Source: Candidatus Manganitrophaceae bacterium (GTDB lineage Bacteria; Nitrospirota; Nitrospiria; SBBL01; Manganitrophaceae). From it: DNA of 64,000 bases. The notes under the pieces were generated by a model. The model ran no database searches. It had not been told where the DNA came from and saw nothing but the letters and a program-made list of their open reading frames with translations. The translations under genes and the position numbers were made by a program. Below, piece by piece: positions 48,560 to 57,434 of the stretch (position 1 is its first letter; each line of letters begins with the position of its first letter). Where the stretch lies: contig JACQEZ010000011.1 in assembly GCA_016200325.1 (NCBI GenBank), positions 372,001-436,000 on the forward strand, read 5' to 3'.

Positions 48560-50449
48560 ATGAATGGGACCCGTTTTTTACAGACTTTTTTCCTCTTTTT
48601 CATCCTTCTGAACCTCTTCCACTTCAACACCCCACCGGCTTTCGCGATAGAGAGCGATTCCTCCTCAGCGGCCTCGCCGGAGGTTTCAAAAGATATTTAT
48701 TATCAAACCGATGGGCCGGTCTCCGGACCGCCGGCCCCCAAAATGTCCTATCCTGAAACCTACGGTCGGGAAGGGCTGATCGATAGCCGGTCGCTCCTCT
48801 GGATTTTCATCCAACAGCACTTCTTTCTCGGCAGCTTCATCCTCGGCGTTCCGATGATCGCCTGGATGATTGAGCTCTTCAGTCACCTGCGGCGACGGCG
48901 TTATCCGGAGCAATCGGAAAAACAAGATCGCTTGGCCCGGGACATTATGGAGATCGGGATGCCGTTTTATCCGATCTCGATCTTCTTCGGCGTCGCCCTT
49001 CTGGGCGCCTTTCTTTTTCTTTACAATCAATTTTTTAAATACATGGCGGGGCTCTTCCGGCCGGTCGTCTACCTTTATGCGATCTGCTTCGTCCTGGAGA
49101 GCCTGCTCCTTTATAGTTATACCCTGACCTGGGGCCGTTGGACGCGCGGGGACAAGAAATGGTTTCACCTCAGCCTCGGGGCGCTGACCTGCACCAACGG
49201 GGTGATCATCGTCTGTTTGGCCAACGCCTGGATGGCCTTTATGATGTCCCCGGCGGGGATTGATGCCGAGGGGCGCTACCTCGGCGATGTCTGGAAGATC
49301 ATTCACACCCCGCTCTGGAACCCGCTTAATGTCCATCGCATTTTGGCGAGCATCATGTTCAGCGGGGCGGTCATCGCCGCTTATGCCGCCTATCGAACAC
49401 TCACCACGCGTGATCCGGCCAAGCGGGCCCATTATGACTGGATGGGGCATGTGACGATGATGATTGCGATCGTCAACCTCTTCCTCCTCCCCTTCGCCGG
49501 CTACTGGTTTGCCAAGGTCATTTTTATCTTCCGTCAGCGGATGGGGGTGACTTTGATGGGGGGGCAGTTGAGCTGGCCGTTCGTGATCCAGGCGATGCTG
49601 ATCGGTCTGATTTTTATGACGGTTACCTTCTATCTCTGGAAGGGAACCGCCCGGATGAACGGCGCCGACCGGTATACCCCTTACGTCAAATATCTCCTGG
49701 TCATCCTGACGATCTCCTTCTTGATCTGGACGACCCCTCACACCCTTCCGGCCAGCCAGAGCGAATTTAAAGAGATGGGAGGGTCACAGCACCCGATCGT
49801 CGGCTATTATGGAACGATGGCGGCGAAGAATACCGCGATCAACACGATGATCTTAACCTTCGGCCTCTGTTTTATCCTCTTCCAACGCTGCAACAAACGG
49901 ATCACCGTCGCTTGGAGCCGCTGGGGGAATGCCGCGCTGATCGTCCTCTTCGGCGCGGCTGAGGTGATCGTTCTCTATCTTGGTATCTATGGCTTCTATG
50001 TTCCGGCGAGTGTTCGGGTCGGTCTCGCCTTTCCACAATTCATGGCGGCGATGACCGGATTGATCGGCGGGTATTTTCTCAACCTGGCGATGCTCCGGGG
50101 AGCCGAATCGCTCGGACCGATCCGGTGGGGCCGGCTTCCCCTGGGAGGCGCCTTGGCCCTCTTTTTCCTGGCCGTCTTCATCACCATGACGATGTCGTTG
50201 ATGGGGTATATCCGCTCTTCGGTCCGACTCAACTGGCACATCACCGAAGTGATGCAAGATGTCACCCCCTGGGCCCAGACCCCCAGCATTACCTACGCCG
50301 TCGGCATGGTGCTGCTGAATGTCGCCATCTTCTGGTTGCTGGCGGTGTTGATCTTCTGGGCCGGCAGCGGCCGTAAAGTCACTCTCTCCGCCCGAACGTC
50401 CGACGAGCCGGCCGAGCTCGCCAAAACCAACGAATCGCTCCCGCTATAA
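48560..50449 (+). CDS. Cytochrome bd-like oxidase subunit I homologue (membrane protein)
   Basis: 629 residues from ATG 48560, whose first 28 residues form a signal peptide-like segment ending PPAFA. A loop with conserved YGREGLIDSRSLLWIFIQQH precedes about fourteen membrane helices. Histidines occur in the first helix (QQHFFLGSFILGVP) and in NPLNVHRILASIMFSGAV, where CydA has haem ligands. The GRQPW quinol-loop motif of CydA is not seen. Nitrospirota are known to carry such bd-like proteins whose activity is undefined. No subunit II gene follows. Confidence 0.65.
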   Translation: MNGTRFLQTFFLFFILLNLFHFNTPPAFAIESDSSSAASPEVSKDIYYQTDGPVSGPPAPKMSYPETYGREGLIDSRSLLWIFIQQHFFLGSFILGVPMIAWMIELFSHLRRRRYPEQSEKQDRLARDIMEIGMPFYPISIFFGVALLGAFLFLYNQFFKYMAGLFRPVVYLYAICFVLESLLLYSYTLTWGRWTRGDKKWFHLSLGALTCTNGVIIVCLANAWMAFMMSPAGIDAEGRYLGDVWKIIHTPLWNPLNVHRILASIMFSGAVIAAYAAYRTLTTRDPAKRAHYDWMGHVTMMIAIVNLFLLPFAGYWFAKVIFIFRQRMGVTLMGGQLSWPFVIQAMLIGLIFMTVTFYLWKGTARMNGADRYTPYVKYLLVILTISFLIWTTPHTLPASQSEFKEMGGSQHPIVGYYGTMAAKNTAINTMILTFGLCFILFQRCNKRITVAWSRWGNAALIVLFGAAEVIVLYLGIYGFYVPASVRVGLAFPQFMAAMTGLIGGYFLNLAMLRGAESLGPIRWGRLPLGGALALFFLAVFITMTMSLMGYIRSSVRLNWHITEVMQDVTPWAQTPSITYAVGMVLLNVAIFWLLAVLIFWAGSGRKVTLSARTSDEPAELAKTNESLPL

Positions 50450-50598
50450 GATCGATCGCCCTTATTTCTTTCCCCACAGAAGATCTGATCCGATACGCTT
50501 TGCTCTCCTGAAAATTTCTTGACATCTACCGATCCGGTATGATACCGAATACCGATTCTGAATTCGGTGCGCCGATGCGAGCCAAAACAGGAGGGAAG

Positions 50599-51207
50599 AT
50601 GCGAAGACGACCGATCGTTGGAACGGTATGCGTCCTTTTAGTTATTGCGTTGCTCGCCGGGGTGAACCTGGCGGAGGCAAAAGAGGGATTTTATCTCGGC
50701 GGGGAGCTTCTCTACAACAGCATTGACGGGGACTTCGATGGAACGAAGGGACCGGACTCCGACAACGGCGGCGGAATCGGCCTCATCCTTGGCTATGGCT
50801 TGACCCCGGGATTCTCACTTGAAATTGATTGGAATGCGTCTGTCCATACCGCCGAGGTCGTCCGCGGGGCAACCCCTTCCGATGCGGGGCTGGGGGCGTT
50901 CATTCTCGCATTAAAATACAACTTTCTCTCTCACCAACCGCTTCAGCCGTTCCTGCGGGCCGGTATTGGAGGATATGCCTTCATCGTCAAAGATCCGCGG
51001 GGGGATTTAAAGCTGACCGGATCGGGGTTCGATCTCGGCGGAGGGGTCGATTATTATGTCGCTCCTCACTTCTCGATCGGCGCCGGCGTCAGCCGAAGGT
51101 TTATCGAATACAGAAAAATTGACTTCCTGGGAAGAAAGGCGAATCTCAGCCCGAAAATCTCGGGAGACACAACCTCACTTGAGGTCGATTTTATCTATCA
51201 CTTTTAA
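50599..51207 (+). CDS. Small outer-membrane beta-barrel protein (OmpA-like porin domain)
   Basis: 202 residues from ATG 50599, chosen for AGGAGGG upstream. The signal peptide ends NLAEA. The mature protein is about 180 residues of alternating strands: FYLGGELLYNSI, IGLILGYGLTPGFSLEIDWN, FLRAGIGGYAFIV and the aromatic C-terminus VDFIYHF typical of BAM substrates. It is an eight-stranded barrel by pattern. It ends 5 bp from the end of the DUF4105 gene on the other strand. Confidence 0.85.
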   Translation: MRRRPIVGTVCVLLVIALLAGVNLAEAKEGFYLGGELLYNSIDGDFDGTKGPDSDNGGGIGLILGYGLTPGFSLEIDWNASVHTAEVVRGATPSDAGLGAFILALKYNFLSHQPLQPFLRAGIGGYAFIVKDPRGDLKLTGSGFDLGGGVDYYVAPHFSIGAGVSRRFIEYRKIDFLGRKANLSPKISGDTTSLEVDFIYHF

Positions 51208-51212
51208 TCATT

Positions 51213-53135
51213 TTAAAAATAAACCTGGAGGGTGACCAACCCCTCGTTTTGAAAATCCCGTCGGTTGAGCTCCTGCCGCCGGTTTAATTCCAGCCGCAAC
51301 GACAGATCTTGCAGCAGCGTTACCCGCTGCTGCAGCGACATCTTTAAATCGTGAGAATGTTCTCCCAGCGGATAGGTCAGATAAGTTGAAAAAAGGTGGA
51401 GCTTCCACCGCGCCGCGAGGTCGGCCAGCAGCCCGACGGTTCCGCCGACGCCGGCCCGGTAGTCGGGATCGAAAAATCCGCCGTAGTTCCCGTCGAGCTC
51501 AATTAAAAAATAGATCAGCTCCCGCCGAAGCAGATGCCCCTCGAGCGCACTTCCCGTCCCCATATTGAGATCGAAATAGCGGCAGTCGTGGCAGCGGTTA
51601 CTTGGAAGTGTCTCCAGACTCGCGCTGATCTTCCAAGAGGGTTTTTTAAAGAGCGGATCGAGCGGAACGAGCGAAATGATATCGGCGAATGCGAGGGAGT
51701 GGAGGGTGACCCGCTCCTGCTGGTTGTAATATCGAATCCGGGCATTCATCAGCTCGATCTGCGCGCCGGAGGTATATCCGATGTCGTCATCAAGCAGGTC
51801 CTGGTAGGCGGGACGGATCGCAAGTTCTTCAAACGGATCTCCCTCCCGCCAGCCGAGCCCGAGGCCGACGCGCGCCGTGTCGTGTCCCGTTTCTGGAGGG
51901 GCCGTCACCGGCGTAAATGTGACCGGAGGGCTCTGCACCCGCAGCGCGCTTCGCTGCTGAAGGAGCAGCCGCTGCTTTCTTTTAATCTCATCCAAATCGA
52001 CCTCTTCCTTGGCCGTTCGATAGCGGGTGTAATCGTAAGCAATGTCGAGAAGCAGCGCCTGGCGATCGACCGGAAGGCCGTCGAAGAGCTCCGGGGTCAT
52101 CGTTGTCCCCCGGTCGATCTCCGAGAGAACCCGCCGCTCCTCGGGTGAGAGGAGGGCCCGTTTTTGACGAATTTGAGTCCCGCGGGAGGGGCGATAGGTC
52201 ATCTCTTCCACCAACCCCGAAACCGACGCGATGCTGCGGACCGTGTCGGCGGGGATCGTCCAATATCGAAAAGCGTCGGCGAGGTGGAGCGTCGGCCGGG
52301 CCACCTCCAGCAGCGGCAGAAGCTGATACGAGCAGTTTTGGGTAAAGAAATAGTAGGTGAAGGTGGTGTTCCCTAGCTCCCAGGCATGCATCAACATCCG
52401 GGTGATCTCCTCCTCGGAGAGGTTCAACCGGTATTCCCAGATATCGCGACTCTCCATGTCGCTGTACCTTCGCACCTGAAGATAATAAGGGACGGTGGAG
52501 AAGTTTCCCTTAAAGCCACCGGTAATCCCCCAAACCGCAAAGAGAACGCCATTGTCGGTCGTGACGGTGGCCGCATAGTTAATTGTATAATCAAGAATTT
52601 CAGTTTGTTCGGTCTGGTCTTTCTGATTGATTCGAAAAAGGGTATGGCCAAACATCGATGAAGGATTATTCATGTAAGCTGATGGAAAGATCAAACTAAT
52701 CGATTTTGCATTTAGCGCGGCATACCAGGCCTTAAAGCGCTCGCATGTTTGTTCAGGAAGACGCTTCGGGTCAAAGCCGAGGGCCTCCTTCAGCCAATGA
52801 TAGCGCGCGATAAAAGCGCATTGAGCCGGCTGCTTTGACGTGCCGACGAGTTCATCGGAAAAGAACTTTGCCAATGTCGTTTCTAATTCCGATTCAGGGT
52901 TTGTCTTCCCATCGGGCGCTAAAAAGAAGCTGTTGTCACTTGCATCACTGGTAAAGCCGCCGAAAAAGGTGGTGTGATAGTGGATCAATAAAAGCCAGTA
53001 GCGATTCTGGGAGAGTCCTTTTTGGCGGGCGACGTTAATCAATTCCTGGAGATAATCAGGGTTTTCCGCTGCGAGAAGTGGTGTTGCACCGAGAAGAAGC
53101 CATAGAAGGAGAAAGATCGTACTCCATCTCAGCAT
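51213..53135 (-). CDS. DUF4105-type exported protein A (periplasmic hydrolase-like domain plus outer-membrane barrel)
   Basis: 640 residues; signal peptide to about residue 22 (LLLGATPLLA). The conserved domain (about 25-300) carries YMNNPSSMFGHTLFRI with His164 and TQNCSYQLLPLLEV with Cys268. His first and an Asn-Cys motif 104 residues later is the order in circularly permuted papain-like (LRAT/NlpC-P60) enzymes; that activity is inference. The remaining half alternates polar and hydrophobic residues and ends LVTLQVYF, with terminal Phe as in outer-membrane barrels. Its paralog is at 55465, and a DUF3015-type gene lies 118 bp upstream. Confidence 0.82.
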   Translation of the reverse strand: MLRWSTIFLLLWLLLGATPLLAAENPDYLQELINVARQKGLSQNRYWLLLIHYHTTFFGGFTSDASDNSFFLAPDGKTNPESELETTLAKFFSDELVGTSKQPAQCAFIARYHWLKEALGFDPKRLPEQTCERFKAWYAALNAKSISLIFPSAYMNNPSSMFGHTLFRINQKDQTEQTEILDYTINYAATVTTDNGVLFAVWGITGGFKGNFSTVPYYLQVRRYSDMESRDIWEYRLNLSEEEITRMLMHAWELGNTTFTYYFFTQNCSYQLLPLLEVARPTLHLADAFRYWTIPADTVRSIASVSGLVEEMTYRPSRGTQIRQKRALLSPEERRVLSEIDRGTTMTPELFDGLPVDRQALLLDIAYDYTRYRTAKEEVDLDEIKRKQRLLLQQRSALRVQSPPVTFTPVTAPPETGHDTARVGLGLGWREGDPFEELAIRPAYQDLLDDDIGYTSGAQIELMNARIRYYNQQERVTLHSLAFADIISLVPLDPLFKKPSWKISASLETLPSNRCHDCRYFDLNMGTGSALEGHLLRRELIYFLIELDGNYGGFFDPDYRAGVGGTVGLLADLAARWKLHLFSTYLTYPLGEHSHDLKMSLQQRVTLLQDLSLRLELNRRQELNRRDFQNEGLVTLQVYF

Positions 53136-53210
53136 ATAATGAAAACCATTAGTTCTAAAATGGTGTTTTCCGCAGTCAAAAAAGAGAATTGAAAAAAGAC
53201 CGACATAGGC

Positions 53211-53243
53211 AAAAAGACCCCCGGCCGCGGCGGCCCGGGGGGG
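53211..53243 (-). terminator. Rho-independent terminator after the minus-strand DUF3015-type gene
   Basis: On the minus strand a very GC-rich stem (ccccgggccg pairing with cggccgggg) is followed by TCTTTTTG. It separates the DUF3015-type gene from the DUF4105 gene downstream, so the latter may need its own promoter or read-through. Confidence 0.8.
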
Positions 53244-53253
53244 CAGGAACAGA

Positions 53254-53745
53254 TTAGTGGCTGGAAACGAAGTCAGAGAGTGCCGGGTGTGCCGACATTT
53301 CCTGATTAAGCGCGACCAGCATCTCCCCAGAGGTGGTCTGTGCGGTGGGGAAGATTGCCGTATATTTCTCTTGGGTCAGCGTGTAAAATTCACTCCGGTG
53401 TTCTGCCGGAACGCCGAGCAAGGAGGCCAGCGAGGTAAGATGCTCTCCCCGACCCTGCGCCATTTCTTGTGAAAGGTTCTCCATATTGGCGCTGGCGAAA
53501 GCATCTAATTTCTGATCATTTTTTACAACACCATCTTGCATACAGCCCAAGGTTCCAGTTGAAATCCCAAACGTTTGGCTCCCGAATGACGCATTTGTGG
53601 TTGAAGCCAACACTTGCGGAACAATACCTTTCTGCCCCTTGAAGATCATGGTCCCAAAGCCGCAGCCAGGCCCCGTATCCGAAGCGAAGCTGTGAGAAAC
53701 AGGAATCAAAGCGAACACAACTGCCGCATAGATCAATTTCTTCAT
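53254..53745 (-). CDS. DUF3015-type small exported protein 1
   Basis: 163 residues; signal peptide to SHSFA. Family text: GPGCGFGTMIFKGQKGIVPQ, LASTTNASFGSQTFGISTGT, LGCMQDG, and NLSQEMAQGRGEHLTSLASL. Two cysteines in the mature part could form a disulfide. DUF3015 proteins are periplasmic and of unknown function. It diverges from two more copies on the plus strand at 54254 and 54841. Its last residues are SSH, like the third copy's. Confidence 0.85.
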   Translation of the reverse strand: MKKLIYAAVVFALIPVSHSFASDTGPGCGFGTMIFKGQKGIVPQVLASTTNASFGSQTFGISTGTLGCMQDGVVKNDQKLDAFASANMENLSQEMAQGRGEHLTSLASLLGVPAEHRSEFYTLTQEKYTAIFPTAQTTSGEMLVALNQEMSAHPALSDFVSSH

Positions 53746-53846
53746 TATCGATTCTCCTTATTAAGTTTGGTGAATGTTACGATTTGGTATTGGTCAGATC
53801 TGGATCGGGAACAAACGATCCGTGCTCGCAATAGGTTCACTTAAAA

Positions 53847-53876
53847 AGGCTAGCATTTGCTTATTGGCAGTGTCAA
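53847..53876 (-). promoter_or_regulatory. Candidate promoter for the minus-strand DUF3015-type gene
   Basis: On the minus strand TTGACA (53876-53871) and TAGCCT (53852-53847) are 18 bp apart, with a TG one base before the second hexamer (extended -10). The -10 is poor. Confidence 0.35.
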
Positions 53877-54135
53877 GATAGCCAGCAAAACTGCCATAGC
53901 TAAACGATTAAAGGGATATCTTCTTTTAGAATTTACCGTCTAATGCCGTATTGCAATGCGTTCGGCGAGATTAGTGTTTGGTCATCTTCTCCAAAAACAG
54001 ATTTTTAGTCCAAGCCGCGTTTATTTCTACTGAGCTACTTCTAGATGAATGATATTTCGATTTCGCGCACGGCGTATAGAACTACGTTTCCGATGCAGTA
54101 ACGTTGCTGAATGCATTGATAATGATGGATTTATA

Positions 54136-54164
54136 TTGACAACTATTGACACCTACTGTATATA
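54136..54164 (+). promoter_or_regulatory. Consensus sigma70-type promoter for the plus-strand DUF3015 / DUF4105 genes
   Basis: TTGACA at 54136-54141 and TATATA at 54159-54164 are exactly 17 bp apart. A second TTGACA at 54146 overlaps the spacer. Transcription should start near 54171, giving a leader of about 80 bases before ATG 54254. Confidence 0.7.
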
Positions 54165-54253
54165 CCGGTGGAACCACCTTTCCTACAGAATACAGAGACC
54201 AAGATCGAAAAATCTGGCGACACAAAGATGAATAATAATCGAGGAGGTTACTG

Positions 54254-54751
54254 ATGAGAAAGCTTCCCGTAATAGCGGTTGCAATGGTCCTTGCGTTGAC
54301 AGTTGTTTCCTCTGCCCTTGCTGCTGGCTATGGAGCGGCAGGGTGCGGATGGGGTGGAAAAGTAATTAAGCAGAATGATCAGTTGTCTCAGCTCGGTGCC
54401 TGGCTTCTTAATGGCGTCTCTTCGAATCAAACCTTCGCAATGACCTCGGGCACTTCCGGATGTTCGAAACTTGGGATCGTGATGGCTGAAGCGGAACAGA
54501 CCCAGTTCGTAGAAAGCAATTATCAGGGTCTCGCAAAAGAAATGGCGTCCGGCGAGGGAGAAAATATCTATACACTGGCAGGATTGTTGGGTTGCTCGGC
54601 AGAGCAGACAAAAAACTTTGCCTCTTTTACCAAGCAGAATTACGACTCTATTTTTAAGAGTGAACAAAATACCCCTTCCGAAATGTTGGCCTCCTTAAAA
54701 GAAGGTTTGTCCAACGATCCGGTACTTGCCACATCTTGTCAAAAAATTTGA
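54254..54751 (+). CDS. DUF3015-type small exported protein 2
   Basis: 165 residues; GAGGAGG lies before the ATG. Signal peptide to about residue 23 (SALA). The mature text AAGCGWGGKVIKQNDQLSQL, QTFAMTSGTSGCSKLG and LAKEMASGEGENIYTLAGLL matches the family. Cysteines occur in GCGWG, SGC, LLGC and the end (ATSCQKI), two more than copy 1. Next gene is 89 bp downstream and closely related, so this is a tandem duplication. Confidence 0.85.
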   Translation: MRKLPVIAVAMVLALTVVSSALAAGYGAAGCGWGGKVIKQNDQLSQLGAWLLNGVSSNQTFAMTSGTSGCSKLGIVMAEAEQTQFVESNYQGLAKEMASGEGENIYTLAGLLGCSAEQTKNFASFTKQNYDSIFKSEQNTPSEMLASLKEGLSNDPVLATSCQKI

Positions 54752-54840
54752 AATATATGAGGGGGAATATCCTAGGAAAGCCTCTTCAGCATCCTGGATT
54801 TCATAATTGGTCTGACAACCGAATCGTATAGGAGTGTCAA

Positions 54841-55329
54841 ATGAAAAAGTTGATGTTGGCTATTGTTGGTATTTTAATGTTTTCTCCGACTGTGTTTGCC
54901 GCTGGATATGGTGAGGCCGGTTGTGGGCTTGGCTCGTTAATTTTCGGGAGCACACCTGGTTTTGTTCAGATTTTTGCCGCCACGACAAATGCCTCTACTT
55001 ATTCGCAAGGGTTCGGAATTACATCAGGTACTTCGAACTGTGACGCAAAGGGGTTTGACGTATCACAGGTAGAGCAGGAGAAGTTTGTGGCGCACAATTT
55101 CTCTGGTCTGGCCAAAGAAATGGCGACGGGAGAGGGAGAACAACTCGCTACCCTTGCGGGAATGCTCGGTTGTCCTTCCGTCAAGCAGACTCAATTTAAC
55201 GCCACTGCACAACGAAATTATGGGGCAATTTACGCCAGCGACACGACCAGCCCGACTGAAATGTTAACGGCTGTAAAAGCGGTGGTCGCACGGGATCAGG
55301 AACTGTCCACTGCATGTAGCAGCCACTAA
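54841..55329 (+). CDS. DUF3015-type small exported protein 3
   Basis: 162 residues; signal peptide to FAAGYG. Mature text AGCGLGSLIFGSTPGFVQIF, ATTNASTYSQGFGITSGTSN and LAKEMATGEGEQLATLAGML. Its Cys pattern (GCGLG, SNC, MLGC, TACSSH) is like copy 2, while its TTNAS segment and SSH end are like copy 1. A strong terminator follows at 55348, so the DUF4105 B gene downstream is partly insulated. Confidence 0.85.
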   Translation: MKKLMLAIVGILMFSPTVFAAGYGEAGCGLGSLIFGSTPGFVQIFAATTNASTYSQGFGITSGTSNCDAKGFDVSQVEQEKFVAHNFSGLAKEMATGEGEQLATLAGMLGCPSVKQTQFNATAQRNYGAIYASDTTSPTEMLTAVKAVVARDQELSTACSSH

Positions 55330-55347
55330 GCCGCTATTATCTTCAAA

Positions 55348-55402
55348 GGGGGATACGATCGCTTTGTTTGGTATGTCCAAGAGAGATCGTATCCCTTTTT
55401 TT
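55348..55402 (+). terminator. Rho-independent terminator after the DUF3015-type tandem pair
   Basis: An 11-bp perfect stem (gggatacgatc pairing with gatcgtatccc) closes a loop of about 24 bases and is followed by seven T residues. Confidence 0.88.
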
Positions 55403-55464
55403 GTCCATTTCCGATCAGAAGATATCCCTTTACACGTTGCATGATTCGGAGATAGCGCAAGCGC

Positions 55465-57387
55465 ATGTCAAAACAGATAATCGTGATTCAGCTGATGATT
55501 CTCGTCTGGCTCTTCGCCTCCAATATCTTCGGCGCGAGTCCTGATCAAAATGCGTATCTCAATACTCTGATTAAAGAAGCCCTCCAAAAAAATCTCCCTC
55601 AAGACCGATACTGGCATCTTTTACTCCACTATAAAAAGACCACTTTCGGAAAGATTGAAAGTCAAGAAGATGCTCCGGCCTTTTTCAATTCGCCGTACGG
55701 CAAATCCGATCCCCAGGCGGAGCTTATTGCGACTTTGGAATCGTTCTTTAAAACGTCGGAAACAATCGGGTCAAATCAGTCACACCCTCAGTGTGATTTC
55801 GCCGCCCGTTACAAATGGCTGAAGTCCCAACTCTCATTTGATCCCGCGAAACTTCCGGAACAGCGATGCGAACAATTGGAGACGTGGCTCAAAGACCTCA
55901 ATCCGGAAAGAATCACCCTGGTCTTCTCCACCTATTTTATGAACAACCCGGCATCCATGTTTGGCCATACGCTCCTCCGAATCGATCGGAAACGGATCGG
56001 TGCGGACCAGAAACTCCTCAATTACGGCGTGAATTATGCCGCAAACGCAGACACGACGAACGCTTTAATGTATATGCTGAAAGGGGTCTTCGGCGGATTC
56101 AAGGGGACCTTCTCCGTCTTTCCCTACTACTACAAGGTTCAGCAGTACAGCAATTTGGAGAGTCGAGACCTCTGGGAATATGAATTGAATTTCACGGAAG
56201 ATCAGATAAACTCACTTTTGCTCCATCTCTGGGAGTTGGGCGGGAATTATTTCAATTATTATTATTTTCAAGAGAACTGCTCCTATCACCTTCTTTCATT
56301 ATTAGAGGTAGCAAACCCCGATCTTCATTTAACGGATCAGTTCCTTTTCCAGGTCATTCCAGGAGATACGGTCAAGGCATTGATCCCCTACGATACATTG
56401 ATTGCAAAGAGGGTATACCGGCCTTCTCTCTTGAGTCAAATGAATAACAAGCGTCTCCAAATGACCGAACAAGAGAAAGAGGTGTTTTATCGACTGGCGA
56501 AAGATCCGTCTCAGATTGATAAGGAAGACTACCGGAATCTCAGCGTGTCATCGAAGGCCTTGGTCTTGGACGCCTATTTAGATTATGCACAATACCAGAA
56601 TATGAAAAAGACAAGGACGGCTGAATCGATCGACAAAGAGACAAGAAAGATCTTATTGGAACGAAGTAAACTGGATTATCGCCGGACCGATCCCCCCGAG
56701 CTCGTTCCGTTTTCTACTCCGCCCGAGCTCGGACATGGAAGCGCTCAGGTTCGATTTGGAGAGGGTGCGAATAAAAAAGAGACGTTCGAGGAGATCTCAA
56801 TCAGACCCGCTTATCATGACCTTCTGGCCAAAGATGTCGGTTTTGGTAAAGATTCTCAAATCTTGTTCTTGGAGACAACGGTTCGATATTACAATGAATC
56901 AGACAAAACCAAGCTCGAGCGCTTTAAGCTGCTGGATATTGTTTCATTAACCCCTTATGATCCATTGTTCAAAAAGATCTCATGGCGACTGAGTCTCGGA
57001 GTGGATACCCCCAAAGACCTTCATTGCGGTTACTGTAATACATACGAAGGGAAGTATGGGCTCGGAATCACTTATCGTCCCAATCCTTTCTCGTCGATTC
57101 TTCTCTATTCATTCATTGATGTCGAATTGGAACTATCGAGACATCTCGATCAAGATTACCGGTTTGGTGGTGGTCCGACGGTCGGGACATTAATTGACAT
57201 CACCGAAGCTTGGAGGGCTCAGATCAGCGGAAGCTATCTAAATTTCCCGCTGGGAGACCGATCGGATTATTATGCTGTTTCGGTCAACCAAAGATATGCG
57301 CTGAACCAGAATTTAGAGCTCAGGGCTGAATTCAATCTGACAAGCGGCTGGAGGGAGGGGGTGGTGATGGTGAGTTATTATTTCTAG
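55465..57387 (+). CDS. DUF4105-type exported protein B, paralog of the gene at 51213
   Basis: 640 residues, the same length as copy A. Signal peptide to about residue 24 (SNIFGAS). His168 lies in NNPASMFGHTLLRI and Cys272 in QENCSYHLLSLLEVANP, again 104 residues apart. The ESRDLWEYELNF and YGVNYAANA segments match copy A. The C-terminal half is strand-rich and ends VVMVSYYF, the outer-membrane barrel signature. A CGYC motif near residue 519 aligns with CHDC in copy A. The gene is less GC-rich than the core genes. The HExxH gene follows after 47 bp. Confidence 0.82.
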   Translation: MSKQIIVIQLMILVWLFASNIFGASPDQNAYLNTLIKEALQKNLPQDRYWHLLLHYKKTTFGKIESQEDAPAFFNSPYGKSDPQAELIATLESFFKTSETIGSNQSHPQCDFAARYKWLKSQLSFDPAKLPEQRCEQLETWLKDLNPERITLVFSTYFMNNPASMFGHTLLRIDRKRIGADQKLLNYGVNYAANADTTNALMYMLKGVFGGFKGTFSVFPYYYKVQQYSNLESRDLWEYELNFTEDQINSLLLHLWELGGNYFNYYYFQENCSYHLLSLLEVANPDLHLTDQFLFQVIPGDTVKALIPYDTLIAKRVYRPSLLSQMNNKRLQMTEQEKEVFYRLAKDPSQIDKEDYRNLSVSSKALVLDAYLDYAQYQNMKKTRTAESIDKETRKILLERSKLDYRRTDPPELVPFSTPPELGHGSAQVRFGEGANKKETFEEISIRPAYHDLLAKDVGFGKDSQILFLETTVRYYNESDKTKLERFKLLDIVSLTPYDPLFKKISWRLSLGVDTPKDLHCGYCNTYEGKYGLGITYRPNPFSSILLYSFIDVELELSRHLDQDYRFGGGPTVGTLIDITEAWRAQISGSYLNFPLGDRSDYYAVSVNQRYALNQNLELRAEFNLTSGWREGVVMVSYYF

Positions 57388-57434
57388 TTCATGATATTTG
57401 CAACGAGAAGTTCTCTTCATTTAGTGAGAGCCAA

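Larger units (their letters stand above)
53746..54253. promoter_or_regulatory. 508-bp AT-rich divergent control region between DUF3015-type genes
   Basis: No convincing gene lies here. It separates the minus-strand DUF3015-type gene from the plus-strand run and holds promoter-like elements for both directions (53847-53876 and 54136-54164). It is visibly richer in A+T than flanking DNA. It could hold operators, but no clear inverted repeat stands out. Confidence 0.55.
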
